Source: Candidatus Dormiibacter spiritus
Lineage (GTDB): Bacteria > Chloroflexota > Dormibacteria > Dormibacterales > Dormibacteraceae
Assembly: GCA_003244185.1 (NCBI GenBank)
Contig: QHBT01000064.1
Span: forward strand, 25,437-89,436
DNA: 64,000 nucleotides
Direction of reading: 5' to 3'
In this document: positions 50,604-58,224 of the stretch, in pieces
Numbering within the stretch: the stretch's first letter is position 1
How the letters are laid out: every line of letters starts with the position of its first letter
Notes under the pieces: generated by a model
Told to the model about the DNA's origin: nothing
The model's database searches: none
What the model saw: only the letters and a program-made list of their open reading frames with translations
Position numbers and translations under genes: made by a program

Positions 50604-51580
50604 GCAAGGTATTGGTTACCGGTGGGTCCGGCTATGTGGGCACCCAGCTGATCGCTGCGCTGCTGCGCGACGGTCGTGAGGTGCGGGCGACGGTTCGCTC
50701 TCTGGAGAGCGAGGGCGATGTGCGTACCGCGATGCGTCGCGGTAACGCGGACGACAGCGGCCTGGAGGTCGTCGCCGCTGAACTAACTGCCGACGACGGG
50801 TGGGCTGCGGCGGCGGCTGGCTGCGAGGAGGTTCATCACGTCGCCTCGCCAATGATCCAGACCGACGATCCAAACGAGGTGATCGTTCCCGCCCGCGAGG
50901 GCACCATCCACGCCCTGCGGGCCGCGCGGGACGCAGGGGCGAGGCGGGTTGTGCTGACCTCGTCGTTCGTGGCGGTCGGTTACACACCCAAGCCCGGTTT
51001 CGAGTACACCGAGGCGGACTGGACCGACCCGGACACGCCGGGTCTGGCGGCATATCCCCTGTCGAAGGTGATCGCCGAGCGGACCGCGTGGGATTTCATC
51101 GAACGCGAGGGAGGCGACACCGAGCTGGTCACGGTCAACCCCACCTTCATCCTCGGCCCGACGCTGACGACACAGGCGCGTTCGTCGTTGCAGCTGATCA
51201 AGGCGATGCTCGACGGACACATGCCCGTCGTGCGGCGCCAGCGCTTCGGCGTCGCGGACGTGCGCGACGTCGCCGATGTGCACATCCGCGCGATGGCCGC
51301 CCCCGAGGCCGCCGGGAAGCGCTTCTTGGTCCTGGCTGACGGGCCGACGATCAGCTTCCTGGAGACGGCCCAGCTCCTGCGCGAGCGGCTCGGCCCGCTG
51401 GGCGAACGAGTGCCCACCGAAGAAGCGCCCGGAGAGGATCCCCCCCGCCTGATCATCCACAACGACCGGGCGAAGACCGAGCTCGGCTGGCGCCCACGCC
51501 CGGCGGAGACGACGATCGTGGAAACGGCCGAGAGCCTACGCGACCTTGGGCTCCTGGAGAACAACGATGACGAGCACTGA
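50600..51580 (+). CDS. NAD(P)-dependent epimerase/reductase (extended SDR)
   Basis: A 326-residue extended short-chain dehydrogenase of the dihydroflavonol-4-reductase-like group. The nucleotide-binding TGGSGYVGTQL is at residues 7-17, the catalytic Ser lies in RRVVLTSSFVAVGY, and the Tyr-Lys pair in YPLSKVIAE (Tyr near 152, Lys near 156). It is translated with the MerR regulator and is probably its target gene. It likely reduces a small carbonyl compound; the substrate is unknown. Confidence 0.88.
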   Translation: MSKVLVTGGSGYVGTQLIAALLRDGREVRATVRSLESEGDVRTAMRRGNADDSGLEVVAAELTADDGWAAAAAGCEEVHHVASPMIQTDDPNEVIVPAREGTIHALRAARDAGARRVVLTSSFVAVGYTPKPGFEYTEADWTDPDTPGLAAYPLSKVIAERTAWDFIEREGGDTELVTVNPTFILGPTLTTQARSSLQLIKAMLDGHMPVVRRQRFGVADVRDVADVHIRAMAAPEAAGKRFLVLADGPTISFLETAQLLRERLGPLGERVPTEEAPGEDPPRLIIHNDRAKTELGWRPRPAETTIVETAESLRDLGLLENNDDEH

Positions 51581-51813
51581 CAGCATGCGACCGTACCCTG
51601 GGCGCGCCAGGGGTCAGAGCGCACGCTTGGGCTGAAGGACCGGCTCTTGCTGAGCTGATTCTCGAGGCTGTCGAGAATGTGCTCCGAGCTGACAAGGCAG
51701 ACATCGCGTCGCCGCTGATGGGCGGCTTGGCTCAGGAAGGCGTGAGCGAGGAGTTGCGCTAGGTGATCCTCGACCAGTCTTGGCCCACGGCGCAGTTGCT
51801 CAGGCGCCGATAG
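51567..51813 (+). pseudogene. decayed third gene of the MerR/SDR unit
   Basis: An ATG at 51567 inside the end of the SDR gene begins MTSTDSMRPYPG, but the frame stops after about 22 codons. A shifted frame continues convincingly as VRAHAWAEGPALAELILEA...LMGGLAQEGVSEELR to a TAG at 51760, and beyond that stop as VILDQSWPTAQLLRRR to 51813. One frameshift and one nonsense codon would explain this. I do not recognise the family. Confidence 0.35.
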
Positions 51814-52010
51814 AGCGGTCGCGGACCACCCGGCAGCCGGAAACGGGGTGGGGCGGGTTCGGTTTTCTGAACTGACGAGCCACTCAGTCACGTCCAGCCG
51901 GCTCCGGGCGCCGTCGTGATCCAGGTGGGCAGGAAGCCGTAGAGGGAACGTAGCTACCCCCGTAATTCGCCGCTCCCACCGGCACCACTCACCAATCTGG
52001 AGGATTTCCC
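51814..52010. other. gap before the lipoprotein gene
   Basis: Together with the remnant before it, this makes a 430-bp stretch without an intact gene. I see no hairpin, promoter or coding frame here apart from GGAGG at about 52000-52004, the ribosome binding site of the next gene. Confidence 0.4.
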
Positions 52011-53237
52011 TTGAAGGCCCTTATCCGTCTCGTCGCCGTCGGAGTCACCGCTGCGTTCTTTGCAGCGGCATGCTCCAGCGGCGGCTCATCCACATCGAGT
52101 ACGAGTTCGCCGTCCGCCACCTCTTCGGCAGCTGCTGCGGCAACTTCCAGTAAGGCGGCGGATCTCCGGACAAAGCTCAACATTCTGCTCGGAGAGCACC
52201 TCATTCTCGCGTCCAAGGCGACCGGCGCGGCGCTCGGCGGGCGGACCGACGAATACCAAGCCTACGGCGCCCTGCTCAACCAGAACGGCACCGACATCGG
52301 CGCCATGGTTGGCGCGGCCTACGGCCCGGATGCGGAGATGAAGTTCAACCAGATCTGGAGCGCCCACAACGGGTTCTTCGTCGATTACACAGTCGGCAAG
52401 GCTAAGAACGATGCTGCCATGCAGCAGAAGGCCGTCGACAACCTGACGACCGTCTACATCCCACAGTTCAGCGAGTTCATCGCCGGGGCCACCGGCCTCC
52501 CCAAGGACACCGTGGCGGAACTGACCAAGACCCACGTGCTGACGACCAAGCAGATCGTCGACGATCAGGCCGCGAAGAACTGGCCGGCGGTCTCCACCGA
52601 CGTTCGCAAGGCATACGCCCATATGCAGATGATCGGCGATCCGCTATCCGAGGCGATCGCCAAGAAGCAGTCTGATAAATTCCCGGGTGACGCGACCAAC
52701 AAGGGAGTGGGTCTCCGGGTGTCGCTCAACCTTCTGCTGCAGGAGCACCTTTATCTGGCCAGCTCAGCCACGTCCGCCGCGCTCGGCGGCCGTCAGGACG
52801 AGTTTGCGGCCGCCGGCAAGGCCCTGAACGACAACGGCACCGACCTCGGTGCCGCCATCGGCAGCCTTTACGGGGCTGACGCCCAGGCCAAGTTCAACGG
52901 CATCTGGAGCGCGCACAACGGGTTCTTCGTCGACTACACGACCGGTGTCGCCAAGAGCGACCAGGCCGCGAAGGACAAGGCGGTCCAGAATCTGACCACC
53001 GTCTACATTCCGCAGTTCAGCGACTTCATCGCTGGCGCCACCGGCCTGCCCAATGCGGCTGTCGCCGACCTGACCAAGACGCATGTTCTCACCACTAAAG
53101 ACATCGTCGACGCCCAGGGCGCGAAGGACTACAAGGGCTCGGCCACGAAGGACCGCGCCGCCGCGCAGCACATGGAGATGATCGCAGACCCGCTGGCCAC
53201 CGCGATCGTCAAGAAGCTGCCCCAGAAATTCGAGTAG
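52011..53237 (+). CDS. lipoprotein with two tandem helical domains
   Basis: A 408-residue lipoprotein: signal peptide with Cys in FFAAACSS (about 21), a Ser/Thr linker to residue 46, then two near-identical domains at about 48-220 and 235-405. Each repeat keeps an EHL near its start, a SAHNGFFVDYT block, LTTVYIPQF, FIAGATGLP, KTHVLTTK and an M-x-M-I-x-D-P-L end. Several conserved His and Met residues could bind metal. The close similarity of the repeats suggests a fairly recent internal duplication. TTG 52011 with GGAGG is the start. A blue-copper protein follows after a terminator, so a copper-related role is possible but unproven. Confidence 0.75.
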   Translation: MKALIRLVAVGVTAAFFAAACSSGGSSTSSTSSPSATSSAAAAATSSKAADLRTKLNILLGEHLILASKATGAALGGRTDEYQAYGALLNQNGTDIGAMVGAAYGPDAEMKFNQIWSAHNGFFVDYTVGKAKNDAAMQQKAVDNLTTVYIPQFSEFIAGATGLPKDTVAELTKTHVLTTKQIVDDQAAKNWPAVSTDVRKAYAHMQMIGDPLSEAIAKKQSDKFPGDATNKGVGLRVSLNLLLQEHLYLASSATSAALGGRQDEFAAAGKALNDNGTDLGAAIGSLYGADAQAKFNGIWSAHNGFFVDYTTGVAKSDQAAKDKAVQNLTTVYIPQFSDFIAGATGLPNAAVADLTKTHVLTTKDIVDAQGAKDYKGSATKDRAAAQHMEMIADPLATAIVKKLPQKFE

Positions 53238-53265
53238 AGCAACCAGTCTGACGGTTTGTTCCGCC

Positions 53266-53293
53266 AAGGGGGCGCCGCCGTGGCGCCCCCTTT
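53266..53293 (+). terminator. intrinsic terminator
   Basis: A strong hairpin AGGGGGCGCC (53267-53276) / GGCGCCCCCT (53282-53291) with a five-base loop and a short T-tract follows the lipoprotein gene by about 30 bp. It separates it from the cupredoxin gene. Confidence 0.8.
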
Positions 53294-53317
53294 ACCAATT
53301 ACAGGAGGTCCTTTTCC

Positions 53318-53716
53318 ATGACTCGTATTGGCATAGCCGGCCTGCTTGCCGCCATTGCGCTGGCCGCCTGCGGCGGCAGCGGCAACAGCCAGGCAGGCAG
53401 CACCAGTTCGGCGCCCAGCATCTCGCCCTCGGGACCACCCGCCGCCGCCACAGTGCGCCTGGCCGACTTCTCTCTGGATCCCATGTCAGTGAGCGTCAAA
53501 CAGGGCGACTCGATCCTGGTCGTAAACGCTGGTAAGAGTCCGCACAACCTTTGGCTGCGCGATGCCTCAGGCCATGTGCTGGTCAAGACGCCCAACCTCA
53601 AGCCGGGCGACCAGACCACCCTCAAGCTCGACCTGCCCCCCGGAAGCTACGTGGACTACTGCCAGGAGCCCGGCCATGAGAGCCTGGGCATGAAAGGAGC
53701 TTTGACCGTGCGGTGA
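53318..53716 (+). CDS. cupredoxin (blue copper) lipoprotein
   Basis: A 132-residue lipoprotein: Cys of the lipobox in IALAACGG near residue 18, then a linker and a plastocyanin-like beta domain. All four type-1 copper ligands can be seen: His in GKSPHNLWL (near 74), then Cys, His and Met in YCQEPGHESLGM (about 112-123). AGGAGG precedes ATG 53318. It would carry single electrons outside the membrane. It lies downstream of the duplicated-domain lipoprotein but behind an intrinsic terminator. Confidence 0.88.
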   Translation: MTRIGIAGLLAAIALAACGGSGNSQAGSTSSAPSISPSGPPAAATVRLADFSLDPMSVSVKQGDSILVVNAGKSPHNLWLRDASGHVLVKTPNLKPGDQTTLKLDLPPGSYVDYCQEPGHESLGMKGALTVR

Positions 53717-53732
53717 ATGCGGCCTGGAAAAC

Positions 53733-54116
53733 CTAGCGGGCCGGCCGCTCGCTCCGAGCGCGGCGCCGGCGGGCGCCCAGCATCTCTCCGAAGCCAACTG
53801 CGGCCAGTCCCAGCAGCAGGTGGAGAACCTCAATCAGGAAGTGGCCGGAGCCGGGCAAGAGCGACGTCTGGGTCAGCCCGAGCAGCAGCACGAGAAAGCC
53901 CAGGCCGATGGCGCCTAAGCTGAGCGGCAGGCTCCCGCCGGAGGCGAGTGTCACCGCTCCCATTGTCCAGAGGGACGCGACCAGCAGGATGCCGAACAGC
54001 ATGTGCAGGCCCACCACCGATTCGGTCTTTACCGTCCAGAAGACCAAGCCCAGGATCAGTGCGCACAGGAAGGAGAGGCGCAGCACTTGCTGGGCGATCA
54101 GGAAGACAGCGTTCAC
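53733..54116 (-). CDS. small four-helix membrane protein, unknown
   Basis: A 127-residue membrane protein with four predicted TM helices (about 10-30, 35-58, 65-82 and 90-110) and an Arg-rich C-terminus. A His in VVGLHMLFG and another in IEVLHLLLG could bind haem, but no family is recognised. Its start overlaps the stop of the ornithine cyclodeaminase-like gene (ATGA). Confidence 0.6.
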   Translation of the reverse strand: MNAVFLIAQQVLRLSFLCALILGLVFWTVKTESVVGLHMLFGILLVASLWTMGAVTLASGGSLPLSLGAIGLGFLVLLLGLTQTSLLPGSGHFLIEVLHLLLGLAAVGFGEMLGARRRRARSERPAR

Positions 54117-55054
54117 CGCCGCTCTCCGGCCGACCGGAAGAGGCCAACCTCCTCACCCCGGCCCGCGGTGCGAGCGCTCTTCAGAAGAGTCGTCGCGGCC
54201 GCCAGATCCCACAGCGCGAGCCCGTGCGACTCGAAGAGCAGCGGACCGCCGCTTGCCGGCAGCTCGACGGTGCCGGCCAGCACCGCACCCAGCTCAACGC
54301 AGCCGGCGAAGTCGTAGCCGGCGCTGAGCAGGTCGCCGCTCTCCAGCTCGGCTGTCTCGCGCTGGTCCACCACCACCGCGCGGCAGTTGGTGACCAGGTC
54401 AGCCGGCAGCTCACTGCGACTGGGAATGTTGCAGCCGGCGCCCACGACGAGCGCTTCCGGTTTGACCCAGGCTGCCTGCAGGACCGGGACGGCGCTGGTG
54501 GTGATGGTCACCACCACATCGGCTCCTCGCACGCACTCCTCGGCCGAGCCTGCCGCTCGGCCGCCGACGGTCTGAGCGAACCGCGCGCGCCGCCCTTCGT
54601 CGCGGCCGTAGACGCGCAGCTCGCTCACCTCCAGGCAGGCGCGGAGCGCCGCCACCTGGGTTTTGGCCTGCCACCCAGTGCCAATTACTGCCACGATCTT
54701 CGGCCCCCGGCCGGCGAGCGCTCGGGCTGCGACGGCCGTCGCCGCTCCGGTGCGCAGAGCGCCCAGGCGGTTGGCTTCGATCATGGCGATCGGCGCTCCG
54801 TCCAGGTCGAAGAGAGTGACCAGGAAGCGAACCTGGCCGCCGCCGATGGTGTAGGCCTTCAGACCCGTGACCCTGCCACCAGGCCAGCTGGCAAACATGA
54901 CGTTGAGCACGCCGCCAGGCGGAAAAACCCGGCGCCGCGGCTGATTCTGCGCCTCGCCTCGGCCGAGATCTCGCGTGGCTGCCGCCACCGCGGAGATGAT
55001 CGCGTCCAGGTCGGCCAGCGCTTCGACGTCAGCTTCACGCAGTAAGAGAGCCAC
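54113..55054 (-). CDS. ornithine cyclodeaminase/mu-crystallin family protein
   Basis: A 313-residue NAD(P)-binding protein. Landmarks are GLKAYTIGGG near residue 66, IEANRLGALRTGAATAVAAR and the Rossmann motif VAVIGTGWQAKTQVAAL (about 121-137), with CVRGADVVVTITTS later. The family includes ornithine cyclodeaminase, alanine dehydrogenase and ketimine reductases; the precise activity is open. GTG 55054 is the start that agrees with the family N-terminus (ALLLREADVEAL). Only 19 bp separate it from the divergent homoserine dehydrogenase gene. The small four-helix gene follows. Confidence 0.87.
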   Translation of the reverse strand: MALLLREADVEALADLDAIISAVAAATRDLGRGEAQNQPRRRVFPPGGVLNVMFASWPGGRVTGLKAYTIGGGQVRFLVTLFDLDGAPIAMIEANRLGALRTGAATAVAARALAGRGPKIVAVIGTGWQAKTQVAALRACLEVSELRVYGRDEGRRARFAQTVGGRAAGSAEECVRGADVVVTITTSAVPVLQAAWVKPEALVVGAGCNIPSRSELPADLVTNCRAVVVDQRETAELESGDLLSAGYDFAGCVELGAVLAGTVELPASGGPLLFESHGLALWDLAAATTLLKSARTAGRGEEVGLFRSAGERR

Positions 55055-55061
55055 GGTTGGT

Positions 55062-55068
55062 GAGAATA
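55062..55068. promoter_or_regulatory. overlapping divergent -10 candidates
   Basis: GAGAAT on the + strand (55062-55067) ends six bases before the GTG of hom. On the - strand the same bases read TATTCT (55068-55063), eight bases before the GTG of the ornithine cyclodeaminase-like gene. Both mRNAs would be leaderless. No good -35 hexamers were found. Confidence 0.4.
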
Positions 55069-55073
55069 GGCGA

Positions 55074-56363
55074 GTGACTCCCTCCGGCCGCCTCCGGGTA
55101 GGCATGATCGGTCTCGGCACCGTCGGCACGCAAGTGGCAGCGCGGCTGCTGGAGCGGCGAGCTGAGCTGAGCCGCCGCGCCGGCCTGGAGTTGAGCCTCG
55201 CCCGAGTGCTGGTCAGGGATCTGAATCGGCCCCGCGCGATAACAGTCGCCGAAGGCCTGCTCACCACCAACCCTGCCGAGGTCCTCGACGATCCTGCCAT
55301 CGACGTGGTGGTGGAGGTCGCCGGAGGCGAAGAGCCGGCCCGAAGCTACCTGGAGCGGGCCATCTGCAACGGCAAGCACGTGGTCACCGCCAACAAGCTG
55401 GTGATGGCCAAGCACGGCCCCCAGCTGCTGGAGCTGGCCGGGCGGCGCAACGTCGATGTCTACTTCGAAGCCGCGGTGGGCGGCGGCATCCCGCTCATCA
55501 GCACGTTCAGGGTGGATCTCGCCGCGAACTACCTGGGCCGCATCATGGCTGTCATCAACGGGACCACCAACTTCGTGCTGGGCCAGATGGCGCGCGGTCG
55601 GACACTGGCAGACGCTGTGAAGGAAGCCCAGGCGGCCGGCTTTGCCGAGGCGGACCCGACCGAAGACCTGGACGCTCATGACGCCGTCTACAAGCTGGCC
55701 ATCATGGCGTCGATCGGCTTCGGCGCGCACGTGCGGCCGGAGGCGATCTATCGCGAGGGCATCGGCCGGGTGGATCCTGTCGACTTCCCCTACGCGAGGG
55801 AGCTGGGCTACGAGCTGAAATTGCTGGCCTACGCAGCGCAGGACGAGCAGGGTCGGGTCGAGGCGCGAGTGCACCCCGTGCTGCTGCCGCTGGGCCACCT
55901 GCTGGGGAACCTGGAGGGCGCCGCCAATGCCGTCTACGTGGAGGGCGACCTGGTGGGCCCCGTCCTGCTGCAGGGCGAGGGCGCCGGCGGCCGGCCGACG
56001 GCCTCCAGCGTGGTCGGCGACCTGGTCGATCTGGCTCGGTCCTGTCACCGGCAGGTGCAGCGGCGACCTGCCATCGAGTTCCGCTCGGAACTGGTCATGC
56101 TGCCGATGGATCTGGTCGAGACGCGCGCCTACTTCCGCTGCGTCCTGGCTGACCGACCGGGCATGCTCGGCGCCATGTTCACAGTCTTTGGGCAGGAGGG
56201 AGTGAACATCGCGGGGGCGATCCAGAAGGAGAGTGAAGGCGACACCGCCGAGTTCGTGGTCACCACCCACACTGCCTCGGATGTGGCGCTTCGGCGAGTG
56301 CGCGAGCGCATCGCCGCCGAGGAGCCGGACATCGCTGTCAGGTCGTTCATCCGCATCATCTAA
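55074..56363 (+). CDS. hom: homoserine dehydrogenase
   Basis: A 429-residue NAD(P)H-dependent enzyme reducing aspartate semialdehyde to homoserine. The Rossmann motif is GMIGLGTVGTQVAARL (about 10-25), the NGKHVVTANK block is near 104, and the catalytic core has NGTTNFVLGQM and EADPTEDLDAHDA. A C-terminal ACT domain starts near 350 (FRCVLADRPGMLGAM), giving feedback control, probably by threonine. GTG 55074 is preferred to a longer frame from 54975, which overlaps the divergent gene. It leads the hom-thrC-thrB-lysC-ychF operon; stop and next ATG overlap (TAATG). Confidence 0.95.
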   Translation: MTPSGRLRVGMIGLGTVGTQVAARLLERRAELSRRAGLELSLARVLVRDLNRPRAITVAEGLLTTNPAEVLDDPAIDVVVEVAGGEEPARSYLERAICNGKHVVTANKLVMAKHGPQLLELAGRRNVDVYFEAAVGGGIPLISTFRVDLAANYLGRIMAVINGTTNFVLGQMARGRTLADAVKEAQAAGFAEADPTEDLDAHDAVYKLAIMASIGFGAHVRPEAIYREGIGRVDPVDFPYARELGYELKLLAYAAQDEQGRVEARVHPVLLPLGHLLGNLEGAANAVYVEGDLVGPVLLQGEGAGGRPTASSVVGDLVDLARSCHRQVQRRPAIEFRSELVMLPMDLVETRAYFRCVLADRPGMLGAMFTVFGQEGVNIAGAIQKESEGDTAEFVVTTHTASDVALRRVRERIAAEEPDIAVRSFIRII

Positions 56364-57424
56364 TGACCAGCGGGAAGAGGATCGGGGTTATCGACCGCTA
56401 CCGGGAGTGGCTGCCGGTCGGCGACCGCACGCCCAAGGTAGACCTCCAGGAGGGCTCCACGCCGCTCGTGCGCAGTCGAAACATCGGCCCCGCCCTGGGG
56501 CTCGGTGCGCTCTACTTCAAGTACGAAGGCCTGAACCCCACAGGCTCCTTCAAGGACCGCGGCATGGTGGTGGCTGTCGCCAAGGCGATCGAGGAGGGCG
56601 CCCAGGTGCTCGTCTGCGCCTCCACCGGCAACACCTCGGCTTCGGCTGCGGCCTACGCCGCCAGCCAGGGGATGCGGGCCATCGTGATCATTCCGGCCGG
56701 CCAGATCAGCCTCAACAAGCTCTCCCAGGCGCTCGTCTACGGCGCCAAGGTGGTCCAGATCCCCGGCAACTTCGACGCCGCCCTCAGCACTGTCCGCGAT
56801 CTGGCTGAGCACTATCCAGTGGCGCTTGTCAACTCAGTCAACCCCTACCGCATCCAGGGTCAGAAGACAGCCGCTTTCGAGATCGTCGACGCACTGGGCG
56901 ATGCGCCCGATTACCTGCTCCTGCCGGTCGGCAACGCAGGCAACATCACCGCCTACTGGAAGGGCTTCAAGGAGTACCATGCGGCCGGCCGGAGCACCCT
57001 CCTGCCGCGCCTGGTCGGCGCCCAGGCCGAGGGCGCGGCCCCGATCGTCAAGGGCGCACCGGTGGCCGAGCCCAAGACCGTCGCCTCCGCGATCAAGATC
57101 GGCAACCCGGCCAGCTGGGAGAGCGCGACACTGGCGCGGGATGAGTCGGGCGGGCTCATCGACGCCGTGAGCGACACTGAGATCCTGCAAGCCCAGCTCC
57201 AGCTGGCCGCCGCCGAGGGCCTCTTCGCCGAGCCGGCCTCCTGTGCCCCGCTGGCATTGCTCGTCAGACTGGTGCGAGAGGGGCGGATCGAGCGCGACTC
57301 GACCAGCGTCATAGTGCTCACAGGGAACGGCCTGAAGGATCCCGACGCCGCTTTGGGCAACGTCGAACCGCCGGTCACCATCGACGGCGACGCCAGGGCG
57401 CTGGCCAAGGTGCTGAAGCTGTGA
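56363..57424 (+). CDS. thrC: threonine synthase
   Basis: A 353-residue PLP enzyme of fold type II converting O-phosphohomoserine to threonine. The PLP lysine is in NPTGSFKDRGM (about 55-65), the phosphate/cofactor loop appears as STGNTSASAAAYAA (about 84-97), and a late VILTGNGLKDPDA block is typical. The length fits the short ThrC class. Its stop overlaps the thrB GTG (GTGA), and it lies between hom and thrB. Confidence 0.95.
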   Translation: MTSGKRIGVIDRYREWLPVGDRTPKVDLQEGSTPLVRSRNIGPALGLGALYFKYEGLNPTGSFKDRGMVVAVAKAIEEGAQVLVCASTGNTSASAAAYAASQGMRAIVIIPAGQISLNKLSQALVYGAKVVQIPGNFDAALSTVRDLAEHYPVALVNSVNPYRIQGQKTAAFEIVDALGDAPDYLLLPVGNAGNITAYWKGFKEYHAAGRSTLLPRLVGAQAEGAAPIVKGAPVAEPKTVASAIKIGNPASWESATLARDESGGLIDAVSDTEILQAQLQLAAAEGLFAEPASCAPLALLVRLVREGRIERDSTSVIVLTGNGLKDPDAALGNVEPPVTIDGDARALAKVLKL

Positions 57425-58224
57425 GGATTCGGGTACCGGCGTCGATTGCCAACCTCGGACCGGGCTTTGACGTCCTCGCGCTGGCCCTGGACCTCTGGCT
57501 GGAGGTGGAGGCCGAGCCGGCCGACGAGCCGGACTGGGAGTTCGAGGGCGAGGGGGCAGAGTTGTTGAATGGAGCCGATAACCCACTCTCGGTCCTGCGC
57601 TTTAGGGGCTGGGTGAGCAGCGAGATTCCAGTCGGCGTGGGCCTCGGCTCCAGCGCCGCAGCCCGCGTGGCGGCGGCTGTCCTGCAGGGTGCCGACGACC
57701 CCATCGGCGCCGCGGGCCGGGAGGAGGGTCACTACGACAACGTCGCCGCCGCCGTTCTCGGCGGCCTGGTGGCGGTGATCGAGGACGAGGTCCAGTCCCT
57801 ACCTCCGCCGGGACTTGAGATCGCCCTCTTCGTGGCCCCGAACCCGGTCTCGACCGAGGCAGCGCGCGCAGTGCTGCCGGCCCAGGTCGAACGAGCAGAC
57901 GCCGTCTTCAACCTGGGCCGCATGGCCTCGTTGGTGCACACGCTCTATACGCGGGACTGGGAGCGCCTCGGCGTCGCCCTGGACGACAGGCTGCACCAGC
58001 CGCAGCGGCTGCCGCTCTACCCCTGGGCCGCCGACGTCATGCAGGCCGCGCGCGAGGCGGGCGCCCACGGCGCAGCCATCGCGGGGGCGGGGCCGAGCGT
58101 ATTCGCGCTCTGCGAGCGGAACAGCGCCGACGCTGTCATGGACGCAATGGCCGACGCCGGCCCGGAAACCGGCTACGCGATGCTTACCAAGATCTCGAAG
58201 GCGGGCTACGAGGTCGACGATTGA
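57421..58224 (+). CDS. thrB: homoserine kinase (short form)
   Basis: A GHMP-family kinase that phosphorylates homoserine. The first motif VPASIANLGPGFDVLALAL (about 5-23) and the ATP loop VGVGLGSSAAARVAA (about 71-85) are clear, and AAIAGAGPSVFAL forms the third motif near 218-230. At 267 residues it is 25-40 residues shorter than usual. The deficit lies between about residues 50 and 72, before the ATP loop, where other homoserine kinases have an extra helix. Overlaps with thrC (GTGA) and lysC (TTGA) place it firmly in the operon. Confidence 0.93.
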   Translation: MRIRVPASIANLGPGFDVLALALDLWLEVEAEPADEPDWEFEGEGAELLNGADNPLSVLRFRGWVSSEIPVGVGLGSSAAARVAAAVLQGADDPIGAAGREEGHYDNVAAAVLGGLVAVIEDEVQSLPPPGLEIALFVAPNPVSTEAARAVLPAQVERADAVFNLGRMASLVHTLYTRDWERLGVALDDRLHQPQRLPLYPWAADVMQAAREAGAHGAAIAGAGPSVFALCERNSADAVMDAMADAGPETGYAMLTKISKAGYEVDD

